From: CAYRML01 sp050942825
GTDB taxonomy: Bacteria > Bacillota > Dehalobacteriia > UBA4068
Reading direction: 5' to 3'
NCBI GenBank assembly: GCA_050942825.1
Contig: JBMNOA010000004.1
Span: forward strand, 1-64,000
DNA length: 64,000 bases
Positions within the stretch are counted from its first letter, which is position 1. Every line of letters starts with the position of its first letter. The notes under the pieces were generated by a model. That model did not search any database and had not been told where the DNA came from. It worked only from the letters and a program-made list of their open reading frames with translations. Positions 1 through 8,054 of this stretch are shown piece after piece. A program made the position numbers and the translations under genes.

Positions 1-4
1 TATA

Positions 5-922
5 TTAAAAATTCTCCTTTTCCGCTAGCACTTCCTGCAAAACACGATAAAAATTGCCGCCACGTATTTTATCTATCTCATCACCATTGAATCCGGCCTC
101 GGCCAAAGCCGACCACAACAGCGGCAGATCCTCCACCCCCCGCAAACCTGCGGGATCGGCACCGTCAAAATCAGAACCAATACCTACAGCATCTATGCCG
201 GCTACCTCAACAGCATGAATAATATGACGGACAATTTCCTCGATGCCGGCCTCTTTATCGCTCAAAAAATCCTTGACGAAAGTAATACCGATCACACCAT
301 GGTTTTTCCCCAGTGCGGTCAGTTGCTTATCATCCAAATTACGAATATGCTCATGACAAGCACTGCAGGCAGCATGGGAAACTATGATAGGACTTTGGCT
401 CTCGGCCAACAGCTCCCAAAAACCTCTTGAGGAAATATGTGCCGCATCCAATAAGATGCCCAGATCATTACATTGGCGCACAACTTGCTTGCCCAGCGCT
501 GTCAAACCGCCATTTTGCCCGCAAGCGGCTGATAAGTGATTATCATAATTCCAAGTCAAGCCCAAAAAACGTAATCCCAAAGTATAAAAAAGTGATAAAA
601 GGGCTTTATCACCTGCCAAAAAGCCTCCACCCTCAGCTCCTACCAATATTTTATTACCTTTAGTTAATAATTGTTCTTTATATAAAAGCATTTTTACCAG
701 ATGTTCGTGATTTTTGATATCCTCCGACAATTTAGCCAAAATATTCATCATTTCTCCGATCTGACAAGCTGCATACCTCTGCGGATGAATAAAAATGGCA
801 AAAAAAGCTATGTCTACATATTTATGTAAGCGCTCAAAATCACAATGAATGTCCGCCAAAGAACATAAAGATTGATGCTCTCGCAGCCAAAGCGCTGTAT
901 CTAAATGTGCGTCAATGATCAT
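5..922 (-). CDS. Membrane dipeptidase (renal dipeptidase family, peptidase M19)
   Basis: Zinc metallopeptidase expected to hydrolyse dipeptides. Metal-binding features of the family are visible: the N-terminal IDAHLDT (His and Asp ligands), a glutamate in VGAEGGG that would bridge the two metals, the two-histidine stretch VSHAACSACHEH, and the C-terminal IGSDFDG aspartate. The product is 305 aa, a little shorter than many M19 enzymes. I place the start at the ATG that overlaps the spoVS stop (TAATG), preceded by GGAGG; a longer reading frame upstream lies inside spoVS and has no ribosome site. No signal peptide is visible, so it is probably cytoplasmic despite the family name. It is translationally coupled to spoVS and is the last gene in the window. 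Confidence 0.9.
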   Translation of the reverse strand: MIIDAHLDTALWLREHQSLCSLADIHCDFERLHKYVDIAFFAIFIHPQRYAACQIGEMMNILAKLSEDIKNHEHLVKMLLYKEQLLTKGNKILVGAEGGGFLAGDKALLSLFYTLGLRFLGLTWNYDNHLSAACGQNGGLTALGKQVVRQCNDLGILLDAAHISSRGFWELLAESQSPIIVSHAACSACHEHIRNLDDKQLTALGKNHGVIGITFVKDFLSDKEAGIEEIVRHIIHAVEVAGIDAVGIGSDFDGADPAGLRGVEDLPLLWSALAEAGFNGDEIDKIRGGNFYRVLQEVLAEKENF

Positions 923-1218
923 TATCTGGCCTCCACTATCAATTTGATGGCAGTTCTTTCTTCTCCGTTTACTATCACATCGGCAAAGGAGGGTATGCAT
1001 ACCAGGTCCATACCGGAGGGGGCAACAAAACCCCTGGCAATGGCAATGGCTTTTATAGCCTGATTGATCGCTCCCGCACCAATAGTCTGTATTTCCGCTG
1101 AACCTTTTTCCCGCAGAATACCCGCCAAAGCACCAGCTACGGAGTTGGGTGTCGACTTTGCCGAAACTCTCAAAGAATCGGAATTATGGCTGTTATTGAT
1201 ATCTGTGCTATGGTTCAT
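922..1218 (-). CDS. spoVS: Stage V sporulation protein S
   Basis: Small Alba-like protein of 98 aa that in Bacillus influences spore coat assembly and septation. The conserved core starts at LRVSAKSTPNSVAGALAG and includes the glycine-rich GAGAINQAIKAIAIARG segment. The N-terminus carries about 12 extra, polar residues (Asn/Ser/Asp) compared with the usual 86-aa form. The start ATG has a good AAGGAGG site. A terminator lies between ymdB and this gene, so it probably has its own promoter. The order rny-ymdB-spoVS is conserved in spore formers. The downstream dipeptidase start overlaps its stop by one base. Confidence 0.95.
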   Translation of the reverse strand: MNHSTDINNSHNSDSLRVSAKSTPNSVAGALAGILREKGSAEIQTIGAGAINQAIKAIAIARGFVAPSGMDLVCIPSFADVIVNGEERTAIKLIVEAR

Positions 1219-1255
1219 AAATTAAACCTCCTTTAGTCCAAAGTTTTTTCAACTG

Positions 1256-1269
1256 ATATAAATTTATAT
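1256..1269. repeat. Perfect 14-bp AT palindrome upstream of spoVS
   Basis: ATATAAATTTATAT reads identically on both strands and lies 38 bp upstream of the spoVS start, between the ymdB terminator and the ribosome site. It could be an operator or simply AT-rich promoter DNA. I could not fit a convincing sigma-H or sigma-A promoter around it. Confidence 0.3.
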
Positions 1270-1283
1270 GCCACAACCATAAA

Positions 1284-1317
1284 AAAAACACTTCTTTCCA
1301 CACAAAGAAGTGTTTTT
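1284..1317 (-). terminator. Intrinsic terminator after ymdB
   Basis: An inverted repeat (ACACTTCTTT / AAAGAAGTGT, 6-nt loop) has a run of T on the minus strand, 40 bp past the ymdB stop. It should separate ymdB from spoVS. Confidence 0.85.
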
Positions 1318-1356
1318 GCCACTAATATTGTATATCAAATTGCCATTACTTCTCTT

Positions 1357-2142
1357 TTACAATGAAGGGTCAAAGAAATTAATCAAATCAATGGTTCGGG
1401 CTTTACCATCCTCCCCTAGTTCGATTACTACACCATTAAACTGCAGATCGCCTCGGGCAGGCTCAAAGCGCTGCGGCATTTGTGTAAGCATCTTTTTAAT
1501 GATGATATCCTTGTCGACACCTAGTACGGAATCTCTGGGACCAGTCATGCCGACATCGGTCAGATAAGCGGTGCCTCTCGGTAAGATCCTGGCATCGTTG
1601 GTCTGAATATGGGTATGAGTACCCAATAGGGCACTGATCCTGCCATCCAAATACCATCCCATAGCCATTTTCTCCGAGGTGGCCTCGGCATGAAAATCCA
1701 CGATAATAAATGAGGTGATGTCCCGCACTTGTTTGAGCATCTCATCCATGGCCGCAAAAGGACAATTGGCGGGCGGCATATAGATCCTGCCCACAATATT
1801 GCTTAAAGCCAGCTTCTTGCCCTGCGGCAAATCATAGATACGCCAGGGCATACCCGGCAAAGAAGGAGCGAAATTGGCTGGGCGAACTATTCTTTGATCA
1901 TGGTCGATAAGATCAAAAATTTCTTTATTATCCCAGATATGATTGCCCATAGTAAAAGCATCTACGCCGATAGCCGATAATTCCTCCAAAGATTTGCGGC
2001 TCATACCTGCGCCGCCAGAAGAATTCTCCCCATTGGCAATAGTAAAATCTATCTCATATTGCTCTAAAAGACGCGGTAGATTTTTCTCCACTATATGCCG
2101 TCCCGGAGAAGCTACGATGTCCCCAATAAAAAGAATTTTCAT
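1357..2142 (-). CDS. ymdB: YmdB-family metallophosphoesterase
   Basis: Calcineurin-like phosphoesterase of 261 aa, the TIGR00282 family. In Bacillus YmdB hydrolyses 2',3'-cyclic nucleotides and affects biofilm and motility decisions. The dinuclear metal ligands are all in place: D8, E39-N40 (in ANGEN), N67-H68 (in MGNHIW), H151 (in DFHAE) and H176/H178 (in GTHTH). The ribosome site AAAAGGAG precedes the ATG. It follows rny, as in most Firmicutes, consistent with a role in RNA turnover or cyclic-nucleotide metabolism. It ends before a clear terminator. Confidence 0.95.
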   Translation of the reverse strand: MKILFIGDIVASPGRHIVEKNLPRLLEQYEIDFTIANGENSSGGAGMSRKSLEELSAIGVDAFTMGNHIWDNKEIFDLIDHDQRIVRPANFAPSLPGMPWRIYDLPQGKKLALSNIVGRIYMPPANCPFAAMDEMLKQVRDITSFIIVDFHAEATSEKMAMGWYLDGRISALLGTHTHIQTNDARILPRGTAYLTDVGMTGPRDSVLGVDKDIIIKKMLTQMPQRFEPARGDLQFNGVVIELGEDGKARTIDLINFFDPSL

Positions 2143-2221
2143 ATCTGACTCCTTTTTAAGTTGTTAATAATATTATATCAAAATTTGTCCATATATTTCT
2201 TAATAATTTTTTTTAAAGGAG

Positions 2222-2253
2222 ATAAAAGTGGCATCCGCTTGCACAGATGCCAC
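2222..2253 (-). terminator. Probable terminator after rny
   Basis: GTGGCATC and GATGCCAC form an 8-bp stem with a 9-nt loop, 20 bp beyond the rny stop. On the minus strand it is followed by TTTTA, a short T tract, so termination may be partial and allow some read-through into ymdB. Confidence 0.65.
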
Positions 2254-2273
2254 AGAGAATTCATAAATTAAGG

Positions 2274-3806
2274 TTATTTAGCGTAATCGACAACTCTGGT
2301 TTCCCTAATCACAACTACTTTAATTTGTCCGGGATATTCTAATTCGGCTTCGATTTTTTTGACTATATCACGAGCAAAACGGGCTGCTGTGAGATCATCG
2401 ATTTTTTCGGGTTTGACTAAAATACGTATTTCCCGGCCGGCTTGAATAGCATAAGATTTTTCTACACCTTCAAAAGAATCGGCAATTTCTTCCAGTTTTT
2501 GTAAGCGCTTGATATAATATTCGAGAGTTTCTCTTCTGGCACCGGGACGAGCGGCAGAAATTGCATCGGCAGCTTGTACCAAAGCAGCCTCCAGACTATT
2601 GACTTCTATATCACCGTGATGAGCGGCAATGGCATGGATTACTTCTTCTGATTCACGATATTTTTTTGCCAAATCGGCACCGATGGTAACATGGGGGCCT
2701 TCGACTTCATGGTCTACGGCTTTACCCAAGTCATGCAAGAGGCCGGCTCTTTTGGCAAGAGTGATATCAGCACCCAATTCAGCGGCCATCAGGCCCGCCA
2801 AATGGGATACCTCGGTAGAATGTTTAAGTACGTTTTGACCATAACTGGTACGGAATTTCAAACGCCCTAAAAGTTTAATCAGCTCTGTATGCAATCCATG
2901 AACGCCTGTTTCGAAAGTGGCCTGTTCACCCTCATCCCAGATTCTTTGTTCCACTTCTTTTTTTGCTTTTTCTACCATTTCTTCAATACGTGCAGGATGG
3001 ATGCGGCCGTCGAGAATCAATTTTTCCAAAGCAATTCTGGCGACCTCCCTTCTGCAGGGATCAAAACCGGAAAGTATGACAGCTTCCGGAGTATCATCAA
3101 TAATTAAATCAATACCTGTCAAGGTCTCCAGCGTACGGATATTGCGACCTTCCCGGCCGATAATACGTCCTTTCATTTCCTCATTGGGCAAAGCTACCAC
3201 GGATACGGTAGTTTCAGCCACATGATCGGATGCCACTCTTTGAATAGCTGAAGCAACGATCTCTCTGGCTCTTTTTTCTCCTTCTTCTTTAGCTTGAGTC
3301 TCAATATCTCTAATAAGAATATTAGCCTCATGCTGGATCTCATCTTCAATGCTGGACAAAAGGATTTGTTTTGCTTCTTGAGCAGTGATGCCTGAAATAG
3401 ACTCCAATTGCTGGATTTTTTGTTGTTGTAATTGCGTGATTTTGGCCAGTCTTTGTTCTATTTCCTGATCTTTCTTTTTAATGGCTTCATCTTTTTTCTC
3501 TATTGCATCCAGTTTGCGATCTAAAGATTCTTCTTTTTGTTGAATCCTTTTTTCCTGACGAAGAATTTCATTACGGCGCTCTTTATTTTCCTTATCCATC
3601 TCCATACGCAGAGCGTGGATCTCTTCTTTTGCTTCTATCAATGCTTCTTTGTTCTTGGATTCAGCTTCTTTTTTTGCCTCTATAATAATCTTCGCCGCAG
3701 CTTCTTCTGCTGTCTTTATCTTGGATTCGGCTACTCCTTTTCTTATAAAATAACCGACTATTATACCTACAATAATTCCTACTATAGCATAAATAAATAT
3801 CATCAT
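2274..3806 (-). CDS. rny: Ribonuclease Y
   Basis: Membrane-anchored endoribonuclease that starts bulk mRNA decay. Order of domains in the 510-aa product: one N-terminal transmembrane helix (residues 3-22), a long charged coiled coil (about 25-190), a KH domain with GRIIGREGRNIR (about 210-270), and an HD phosphohydrolase domain with LLHDLGKAVDHE and HAIAAHHGDIE carrying the metal ligands. The start is placed at the ATGATG pair directly after GGAGGTGAA; an earlier in-frame codon at 3836 has no ribosome site and lies close to the terminator of the leader. The gene has its own promoter and a long structured leader (see 3843-4097). Confidence 0.97.
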   Translation of the reverse strand: MMIFIYAIVGIIVGIIVGYFIRKGVAESKIKTAEEAAAKIIIEAKKEAESKNKEALIEAKEEIHALRMEMDKENKERRNEILRQEKRIQQKEESLDRKLDAIEKKDEAIKKKDQEIEQRLAKITQLQQQKIQQLESISGITAQEAKQILLSSIEDEIQHEANILIRDIETQAKEEGEKRAREIVASAIQRVASDHVAETTVSVVALPNEEMKGRIIGREGRNIRTLETLTGIDLIIDDTPEAVILSGFDPCRREVARIALEKLILDGRIHPARIEEMVEKAKKEVEQRIWDEGEQATFETGVHGLHTELIKLLGRLKFRTSYGQNVLKHSTEVSHLAGLMAAELGADITLAKRAGLLHDLGKAVDHEVEGPHVTIGADLAKKYRESEEVIHAIAAHHGDIEVNSLEAALVQAADAISAARPGARRETLEYYIKRLQKLEEIADSFEGVEKSYAIQAGREIRILVKPEKIDDLTAARFARDIVKKIEAELEYPGQIKVVVIRETRVVDYAK

Positions 3807-3842
3807 TTCACCTCCGTTATTATAGAATAAAAACATTGCCGA

Positions 3843-4062
3843 AAAAAATAAAATCGAGCGGAAACTCGATTTTAGAATACACGATGCAGGGCAAAAAGTT
3901 TGACTTTTTGCTCACAAATATATCATTTATATATAATAAAAAGATTTACCTCTTTATAAATCAAAATAACTATATATATAAATAATGCATTCTGCTGCAT
4001 CATAATCTTTAAGAATTCACAAAGAATTCCTCAAAGAACTTACTCTAAAATCACTTCCTAAC
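3843..4062 (-). ncRNA. Candidate structured leader RNA or small RNA upstream of rny
   Basis: The 303-bp recX-rny gap has no ORF. Six fully nested helices can be drawn by eye on the minus strand: P1 4044-4052 with 3868-3876 (9 bp); P2 4013-4018 with 4024-4029; P3 3995-4001 with 3883-3889 (7 bp); P4 3973-3982 with 3926-3935 (10 bp, A/T only); P5 3957-3962 with 3943-3948; P6 3903-3911 with 3891-3899 (9 bp, 3-nt loop). The transcript then reaches an intrinsic terminator whose 5' arm overlaps the 3' strand of P1, so the two structures exclude each other. I recognise no known riboswitch class. The region is AT-rich, which makes chance helices easier. Confidence 0.5.
3844..3872 (-). terminator. Intrinsic terminator just upstream of rny
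   Basis: A perfect 8-bp stem AAATCGAG / CTCGATTT with a 6-nt loop is followed on the minus strand by TTTTATTTTTTTC. It lies 38 bp before the rny start and about 240 bp after recX. It can end the recX transcript, but its main effect should be on the transcript from the promoter at 4069-4097, so it looks like an attenuator or the end of a small RNA. Confidence 0.8.
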
Positions 4063-4068
4063 ATATCT

Positions 4069-4097
4069 ATTTTATTATCTTAGGATATATTTGTCAA
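4069..4097 (-). promoter_or_regulatory. Sigma-A promoter for the rny leader
   Basis: On the minus strand: TTGACA (4097-4092), a 17-bp spacer, then TAAAAT (4074-4069). The -35 is a perfect match and the spacing is optimal. It begins 12 bp after the recX stop. Transcription would start near 4062. Confidence 0.75.
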
Positions 4098-4109
4098 TAA
4101 ATTAATTTG

Positions 4110-4631
4110 CTAGTCCCTTTTTTTATTAACCACATCAATAATTTTATCTAAACTAAATCCTTTCCTGGCCAAACGCTTTACCAAATTTTGCCAAAAAATC
4201 TCCTGCTTTTCTTGTTGCGGCGGTTTCTTAGCTGCTTCTTTTAGAAAAGCTTTAAGCAAAACTTCGTCTTCTTTATCCTCATCATAAAGCTGGGCCAGTC
4301 CATCCCTGACTATATCGGGATCTACCCCCTTTTGCACCAGTTCCCTTTGCACAAAAGAGGCGCTTCTTACGGCATGCTCCTGACGGTAATAGACCCAAGC
4401 TTCCACCATTTTTTCTTCATTTATGAGGCGTTCTTGGCATAACTCCGCTATGGTTTGGTCAATGTGTACCGTCATTTCCTCCACATGCTCTGGGGAGCAT
4501 CTTTCCAGGAGCTTTTGTTTAAGGCCAGCAGCTGAATAATGTCGGCGGGCAAGATAACGCAAAGCAACAGCCCGAATTTTTTCCGGGCCGCTCAAAAGCT
4601 TTTTTTGAGAAATTTTTTGCCAACTGCTCAT
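4110..4631 (-). CDS. recX: Regulatory protein RecX
   Basis: RecX binds RecA filaments and modulates their activity. The 173-aa product is helical and charged, with the tandem three-helix repeats typical of the family (RAVALRYLARRHYSAAGLKQKL; then INEEKMVEAWVYYRQEH). It follows recA by 30 bp, the usual arrangement. I choose the second ATG (MSSWQKISQ) because AGGA lies 9 nt before it; the first ATG at 4649 has no ribosome site. Confidence 0.93.
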   Translation of the reverse strand: MSSWQKISQKKLLSGPEKIRAVALRYLARRHYSAAGLKQKLLERCSPEHVEEMTVHIDQTIAELCQERLINEEKMVEAWVYYRQEHAVRSASFVQRELVQKGVDPDIVRDGLAQLYDEDKEDEVLLKAFLKEAAKKPPQQEKQEIFWQNLVKRLARKGFSLDKIIDVVNKKRD

Positions 4632-4661
4632 AGTAAATTGTCCTAACATAATAGCAACTAT

Positions 4662-5708
4662 TTATTGCTGGGAATTTTTTTCTTTTTCCTCATCGTTCAA
4701 AGTACCGACCTCTATAAGAGGTATATCACTTGCCATATCCCTGATTTTAGCTTCTATTTCATACATAATTTGTGGGTTGCTCTTCAAATATTCTTTGACA
4801 TTCTCTCTGCCTTGTCCGATCCTTTCACCGTCATAAGAATACCAGGAACCAGATTTATCAATTATTTTCATTTCAGCGGCTATATCCAAAATATTACCTT
4901 CTTTGGAAATTCCTTTGCCGTACATGATATCAAATTCGGCATGTTTGAAAGGAGGAGCTACTTTATTTTTAACAACTTTTACTTTAGTACGATTGCCAAT
5001 TACTTCTGTACCTTGTTTGATGGCCTCACCTTTGCGTACATCTAGGCGCACGGAAGCATAAAACTTGAGTGCTCTGCCCCCTGAAGTAGTTTCAGGACTA
5101 CCATATATAACACCGACTTTTTCTCTAATCTGGTTGATAAAGATAATAGTAGTATGGGATTTACTGACAGCGCCCGTCAACTTACGCAAAGCCTGCGACA
5201 TCAAACGAGCCTGCAAACCGACATGAGAATCGCCCATGTCTCCCTCTATTTCCTGACGGGGCACCAATGCTGCCACAGAGTCTACCACTATCACATCTAC
5301 TGCCCCGCTTCTGACCAGAGCCTCGGCTATCTCTAAAGCCTGTTCCCCAGTATCCGGTTGTGAAATCAATAATTGACTGGTATCTACTCCCAGATTTTTG
5401 GCATATTTAGGGTCCAGGGCATGTTCGGCATCAATAAAGGCAGCCGTACCGCCCATTTTTTGTGCTTCGGCTACGATATGTAGAGCTACTGTAGTTTTGC
5501 CGGAGGATTCTGGTCCATAAATTTCTATAATGCGGCCTTTGGGTATACCGCCTACACCTAAAGCTATATCTAAAGCTAAAGAACCGCTGGGAATGGATTC
5601 TATGCTTTTTCCATTCGAGACCTCTCCCAAACGCATGATGGCACCTTTGCCAAACTGCTTTTCTATGCGGGCCAAAGCGGCATCCAGTGCTTGACTCTTT
5701 TCAGACAT
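4662..5708 (-). CDS. recA: Recombinase RecA
   Basis: DNA strand-exchange ATPase and SOS co-protease, 348 aa, the usual length. Visible: Walker A GPESSGKT at residues 65-72, Walker B VDVIVVDSVAALVP, the L2 loop region beginning around INQIREKVGVIYGSPETT, and a C-terminal acidic tail after EVGTLNDEEKEK. Start ATG with GAGGAGG. It has its own promoter overlapping the end of the preceding gene, with a dyad near the expected transcription start that could be an SOS operator. Confidence 0.98.
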   Translation of the reverse strand: MSEKSQALDAALARIEKQFGKGAIMRLGEVSNGKSIESIPSGSLALDIALGVGGIPKGRIIEIYGPESSGKTTVALHIVAEAQKMGGTAAFIDAEHALDPKYAKNLGVDTSQLLISQPDTGEQALEIAEALVRSGAVDVIVVDSVAALVPRQEIEGDMGDSHVGLQARLMSQALRKLTGAVSKSHTTIIFINQIREKVGVIYGSPETTSGGRALKFYASVRLDVRKGEAIKQGTEVIGNRTKVKVVKNKVAPPFKHAEFDIMYGKGISKEGNILDIAAEMKIIDKSGSWYSYDGERIGQGRENVKEYLKSNPQIMYEIEAKIRDMASDIPLIEVGTLNDEEKEKNSQQ

Positions 5709-5749
5709 AATTTTGCCTCCTCAATCAATATCTATCATAGCCAGCTAAA

Positions 5750-5761
5750 CAACATAAGTTG
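5750..5761. promoter_or_regulatory. Possible LexA (SOS) operator of recA
   Basis: The dyad CAAC-N4-GTTG sits about where recA transcription should start. It resembles the Firmicutes LexA box (CGAAC-N4-GTTCG) with one changed base in each half. It is also part of a larger stem (TAGCCAGCT / AGTTGGCTA). Sequence match alone is weak; the position is what makes it plausible. Confidence 0.35.
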
Positions 5762-5766
5762 GCTAA

Positions 5767-5795
5767 ATTATATAATTGTTTCACTGATTTTACAA
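5767..5795 (-). promoter_or_regulatory. Sigma-A promoter of recA
   Basis: Minus strand TTGTAA (5795-5790), 17-bp spacer, TATAAT (5772-5767). Perfect -10, 4 of 6 at -35. The -35 begins 3 bp after the stop of the preceding gene, so recA can be expressed apart from it. Confidence 0.65.
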
Positions 5796-5798
5796 GTT

Positions 5799-6302
5799 TT
5801 ATTTATATTCCTGTGCCAGCTCCATATAGGCTGCAGCATGTTTTTTCAATTGCTGTTCTCTGTCCTCGTCCATAGTTTTGATTATTTTGGCCGGGATACC
5901 CACAACCAGCGAACGAGGTGGTATTTGTTTGTTTTCCGGTACTACGCAACCTGCACCCACAATACTGCCTTGGCCGATTTTGGCCCCATCCAAAACTATC
6001 GCACCCATACCGATGAGACAATTGTCTTCCACGGTGCAAGAATGAATAACGGCATTATGTCCTACGGTGACATTATTACCGATAACAGTCGGAACCTCTA
6101 TACCCACATGAACGGTACAATTATCCTGTATGCTAGTGTTTTGTCCGATGGTGATATCAGCAACATCGCCGCGTATCACAGCTCCGTACCACACACTGCT
6201 GCCGGCACCGATTTTTACTCTGCCGATTACTTTGGCGCTGGAGGCCACAAAAACATCTGCCTCTATCTGCGGATAGTGATCACCAAATTTTTCTATATTC
6301 AA
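5799..6302 (-). CDS. Gamma-carbonic anhydrase-like hexapeptide-repeat protein (YrdA/PaaY type)
   Basis: Left-handed beta-helix protein of 167 aa made of repeated I/V-G-x-x-x-x units. Three histidines expected to bind zinc across the trimer interface are present: H65 (NCTVHVG), H82 and H87 (VGHNAVIH). Family members are carbonic anhydrases or of unknown activity, so CO2 hydration is inferred. The start is TTG at 6302 with GGAGGT seven bases upstream; the nearer ATG in that ribosome-site region is out of frame. It lies between proS and recA, probably cotranscribed with proS. Confidence 0.85.
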   Translation of the reverse strand: MNIEKFGDHYPQIEADVFVASSAKVIGRVKIGAGSSVWYGAVIRGDVADITIGQNTSIQDNCTVHVGIEVPTVIGNNVTVGHNAVIHSCTVEDNCLIGMGAIVLDGAKIGQGSIVGAGCVVPENKQIPPRSLVVGIPAKIIKTMDEDREQQLKKHAAAYMELAQEYK

Positions 6303-6344
6303 TTGCCATACCTCCTTTTCTACGGTTGTGTAAGGAAAAAATTT

Positions 6345-8054
6345 TTAGCGAGCTAACTCTTTTTTAACAAGTTCACAAACATGATCCACTATTTGAGAAA
6401 GCGGGATATCTTGGGATTCTTGAGAGGCTCTTTTTTTCAACTCTACCAAGGCATCGTTTTTGGTTTTTTTGCCAATAGTGATACGCAAGGGATAGCCGAT
6501 CAGATCGGCATCATTGAATTTAACACCCGGTCTTTCTTTTCTGTCATCAAGCAGCACCTCTATTTTTCTTAGGGATAATTGCCTGTAGATATCATCCGCT
6601 ATAGACATCAATTGCTCATCCTTATCATTAACAGGCACGATGACTACATGATAAGGAGCGATAGCCATAGGCCAAATAATACCCGCCTCGTCATAGTTCT
6701 GCTCGATAACAGCAGCCATAGTGCGTCCTACACCTATGCCGTAACAACCCATAACCATATCTTGTTCTTTGCCGTTTTCATCGATAAAGCATGCGCCCAA
6801 AGCCTGGCTGTATTTGGTACGAAGTTTAAATATTTGCCCCACTTCTATACCTCTGGCGCTGAGCAGCTCGTGACCGCAATGAGGACAGGCCTCACCGGCT
6901 GTAACCATGCGTATATCAGCCACTACATCCATTTGATAATCACGGCGTGGATTGACATTGATGAGATGATAGTCCTGTTTAGCAGCCCCACAAACATGAT
7001 TGATCATTAAAGCGACCTCTTGATCTGCGATTATTTTTAACCCTTGGGACTCCTGCGGTCCTAAAAATCCAGGGACCAGGCCCAAAGCTCTCATTTCTTC
7101 ATCAGTAGCAAAAATCAGCTCCAGGCAACCTAGCACATTTTGCAATTTGACCTCGTTGATCTGACGATCACCGCGACACAAGACCAAAACCAGTTCATCG
7201 TCGGCTTTATAGCACATAGTTTTGACCACATTGTCAGAAGTTGTACCTAAAAAAGCTGCTACATCCTCCACACTGCTACAATTAGGAGTATGAACTTCTT
7301 GTTGAGTCAACATTTCCTGAGCAGGCGGAGCCTTCGGTTCTACAGAAGCGATCTCATTAGAGGCAGCATAATCGCAGCAAGAGCAATAGAGTATTTCCGC
7401 TTCTCCCGACTCGGCCAGAGCCATGAATTCATGGCTGCCGGAGCCGCCAATAGCTCCCGAATCAGCCTCTACAGGCCTGAAATCAAGCCCGCAGCGTTTA
7501 AACACGCTGGTATAAGCGGTATGCAACAATTGATAGCTGATTTGCAGACTATCTTCATCGCGGTCAAAAGAATACATGTCTTTCATGATAAATTCGCGTC
7601 CGCGCATCAGGCCAAAACGGGGACGGCGTTCATCCCTGAATTTGGTCTGTATCTGATACAGTCTTTGCGGCAATTGTTTATAGGAACGAATATCATTTTT
7701 TACCAACGTGGTAATAATCTCTTCATGGGTGGGACCAAGACAAAAATCACGCTCATGCCTGTCATGCAAACGGAACAACTCATCACCATAAACATCCCAG
7801 CGTCCTGATTGCTGCCATACTTCGGCTGGCTGCAAGGCGGGCATGAAAATCTCCTGGCCATTTACTAGATCCATTTCCTCTCTGATGATATTCATGATTT
7901 TTTTCATGACGCGCCAGGAAAGCGGCAAATAAGAATAAATACCGGCGGCGGTTTTATGGATCATACCAGCCCTTAGCATTAATTGATGACTGATGATCTC
8001 CGCCTCGGCAGGTGTTTCCCTTAATGTCGGTGCATATAATTGACTGGCCCTCAT
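6345..8054 (-). CDS. proS: Prolyl-tRNA synthetase, bacterial type
   Basis: Class II synthetase charging tRNA-Pro, 569 aa, the length of the bacterial-type enzyme with an editing insertion. Seen: class II motif region FCLGPTHEE, motif 2 RPRFGLMRGREFIMKD, the YbaK-like editing domain (about residues 230-400), motif 3 YGIGVGRTMAA, and a C-terminal anticodon-binding domain (about 470-569, HVVIVPVND). It overlaps the ispG stop by 4 bp, so the two are coupled. Usually polC follows proS in Firmicutes; here it does not. Confidence 0.97.
   Translation of the reverse strand: MRASQLYAPTLRETPAEAEIISHQLMLRAGMIHKTAAGIYSYLPLSWRVMKKIMNIIREEMDLVNGQEIFMPALQPAEVWQQSGRWDVYGDELFRLHDRHERDFCLGPTHEEIITTLVKNDIRSYKQLPQRLYQIQTKFRDERRPRFGLMRGREFIMKDMYSFDRDEDSLQISYQLLHTAYTSVFKRCGLDFRPVEADSGAIGGSGSHEFMALAESGEAEILYCSCCDYAASNEIASVEPKAPPAQEMLTQQEVHTPNCSSVEDVAAFLGTTSDNVVKTMCYKADDELVLVLCRGDRQINEVKLQNVLGCLELIFATDEEMRALGLVPGFLGPQESQGLKIIADQEVALMINHVCGAAKQDYHLINVNPRRDYQMDVVADIRMVTAGEACPHCGHELLSARGIEVGQIFKLRTKYSQALGACFIDENGKEQDMVMGCYGIGVGRTMAAVIEQNYDEAGIIWPMAIAPYHVVIVPVNDKDEQLMSIADDIYRQLSLRKIEVLLDDRKERPGVKFNDADLIGYPLRITIGKKTKNDALVELKKRASQESQDIPLSQIVDHVCELVKKELAR

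Noticed and set aside
3843..4062. 6S RNA, SRP RNA or tmRNA in the recX-rny gap
   Set aside because: No long single rod with a central bubble, no SRP apical GGAAG-type loop, and no tRNA-like ends or tag ORF could be found.
5691..6356. Plus-strand ORF of 221 aa opposite the carbonic-anhydrase-like gene
   Set aside because: Low-complexity, no family resemblance, no ribosome site, and fully covered by a well-supported minus-strand gene and the recA promoter.
7290..7808. Plus-strand ORF of 172 aa opposite proS
   Set aside because: Antisense shadow; the proS motifs on the other strand are intact across the whole stretch.
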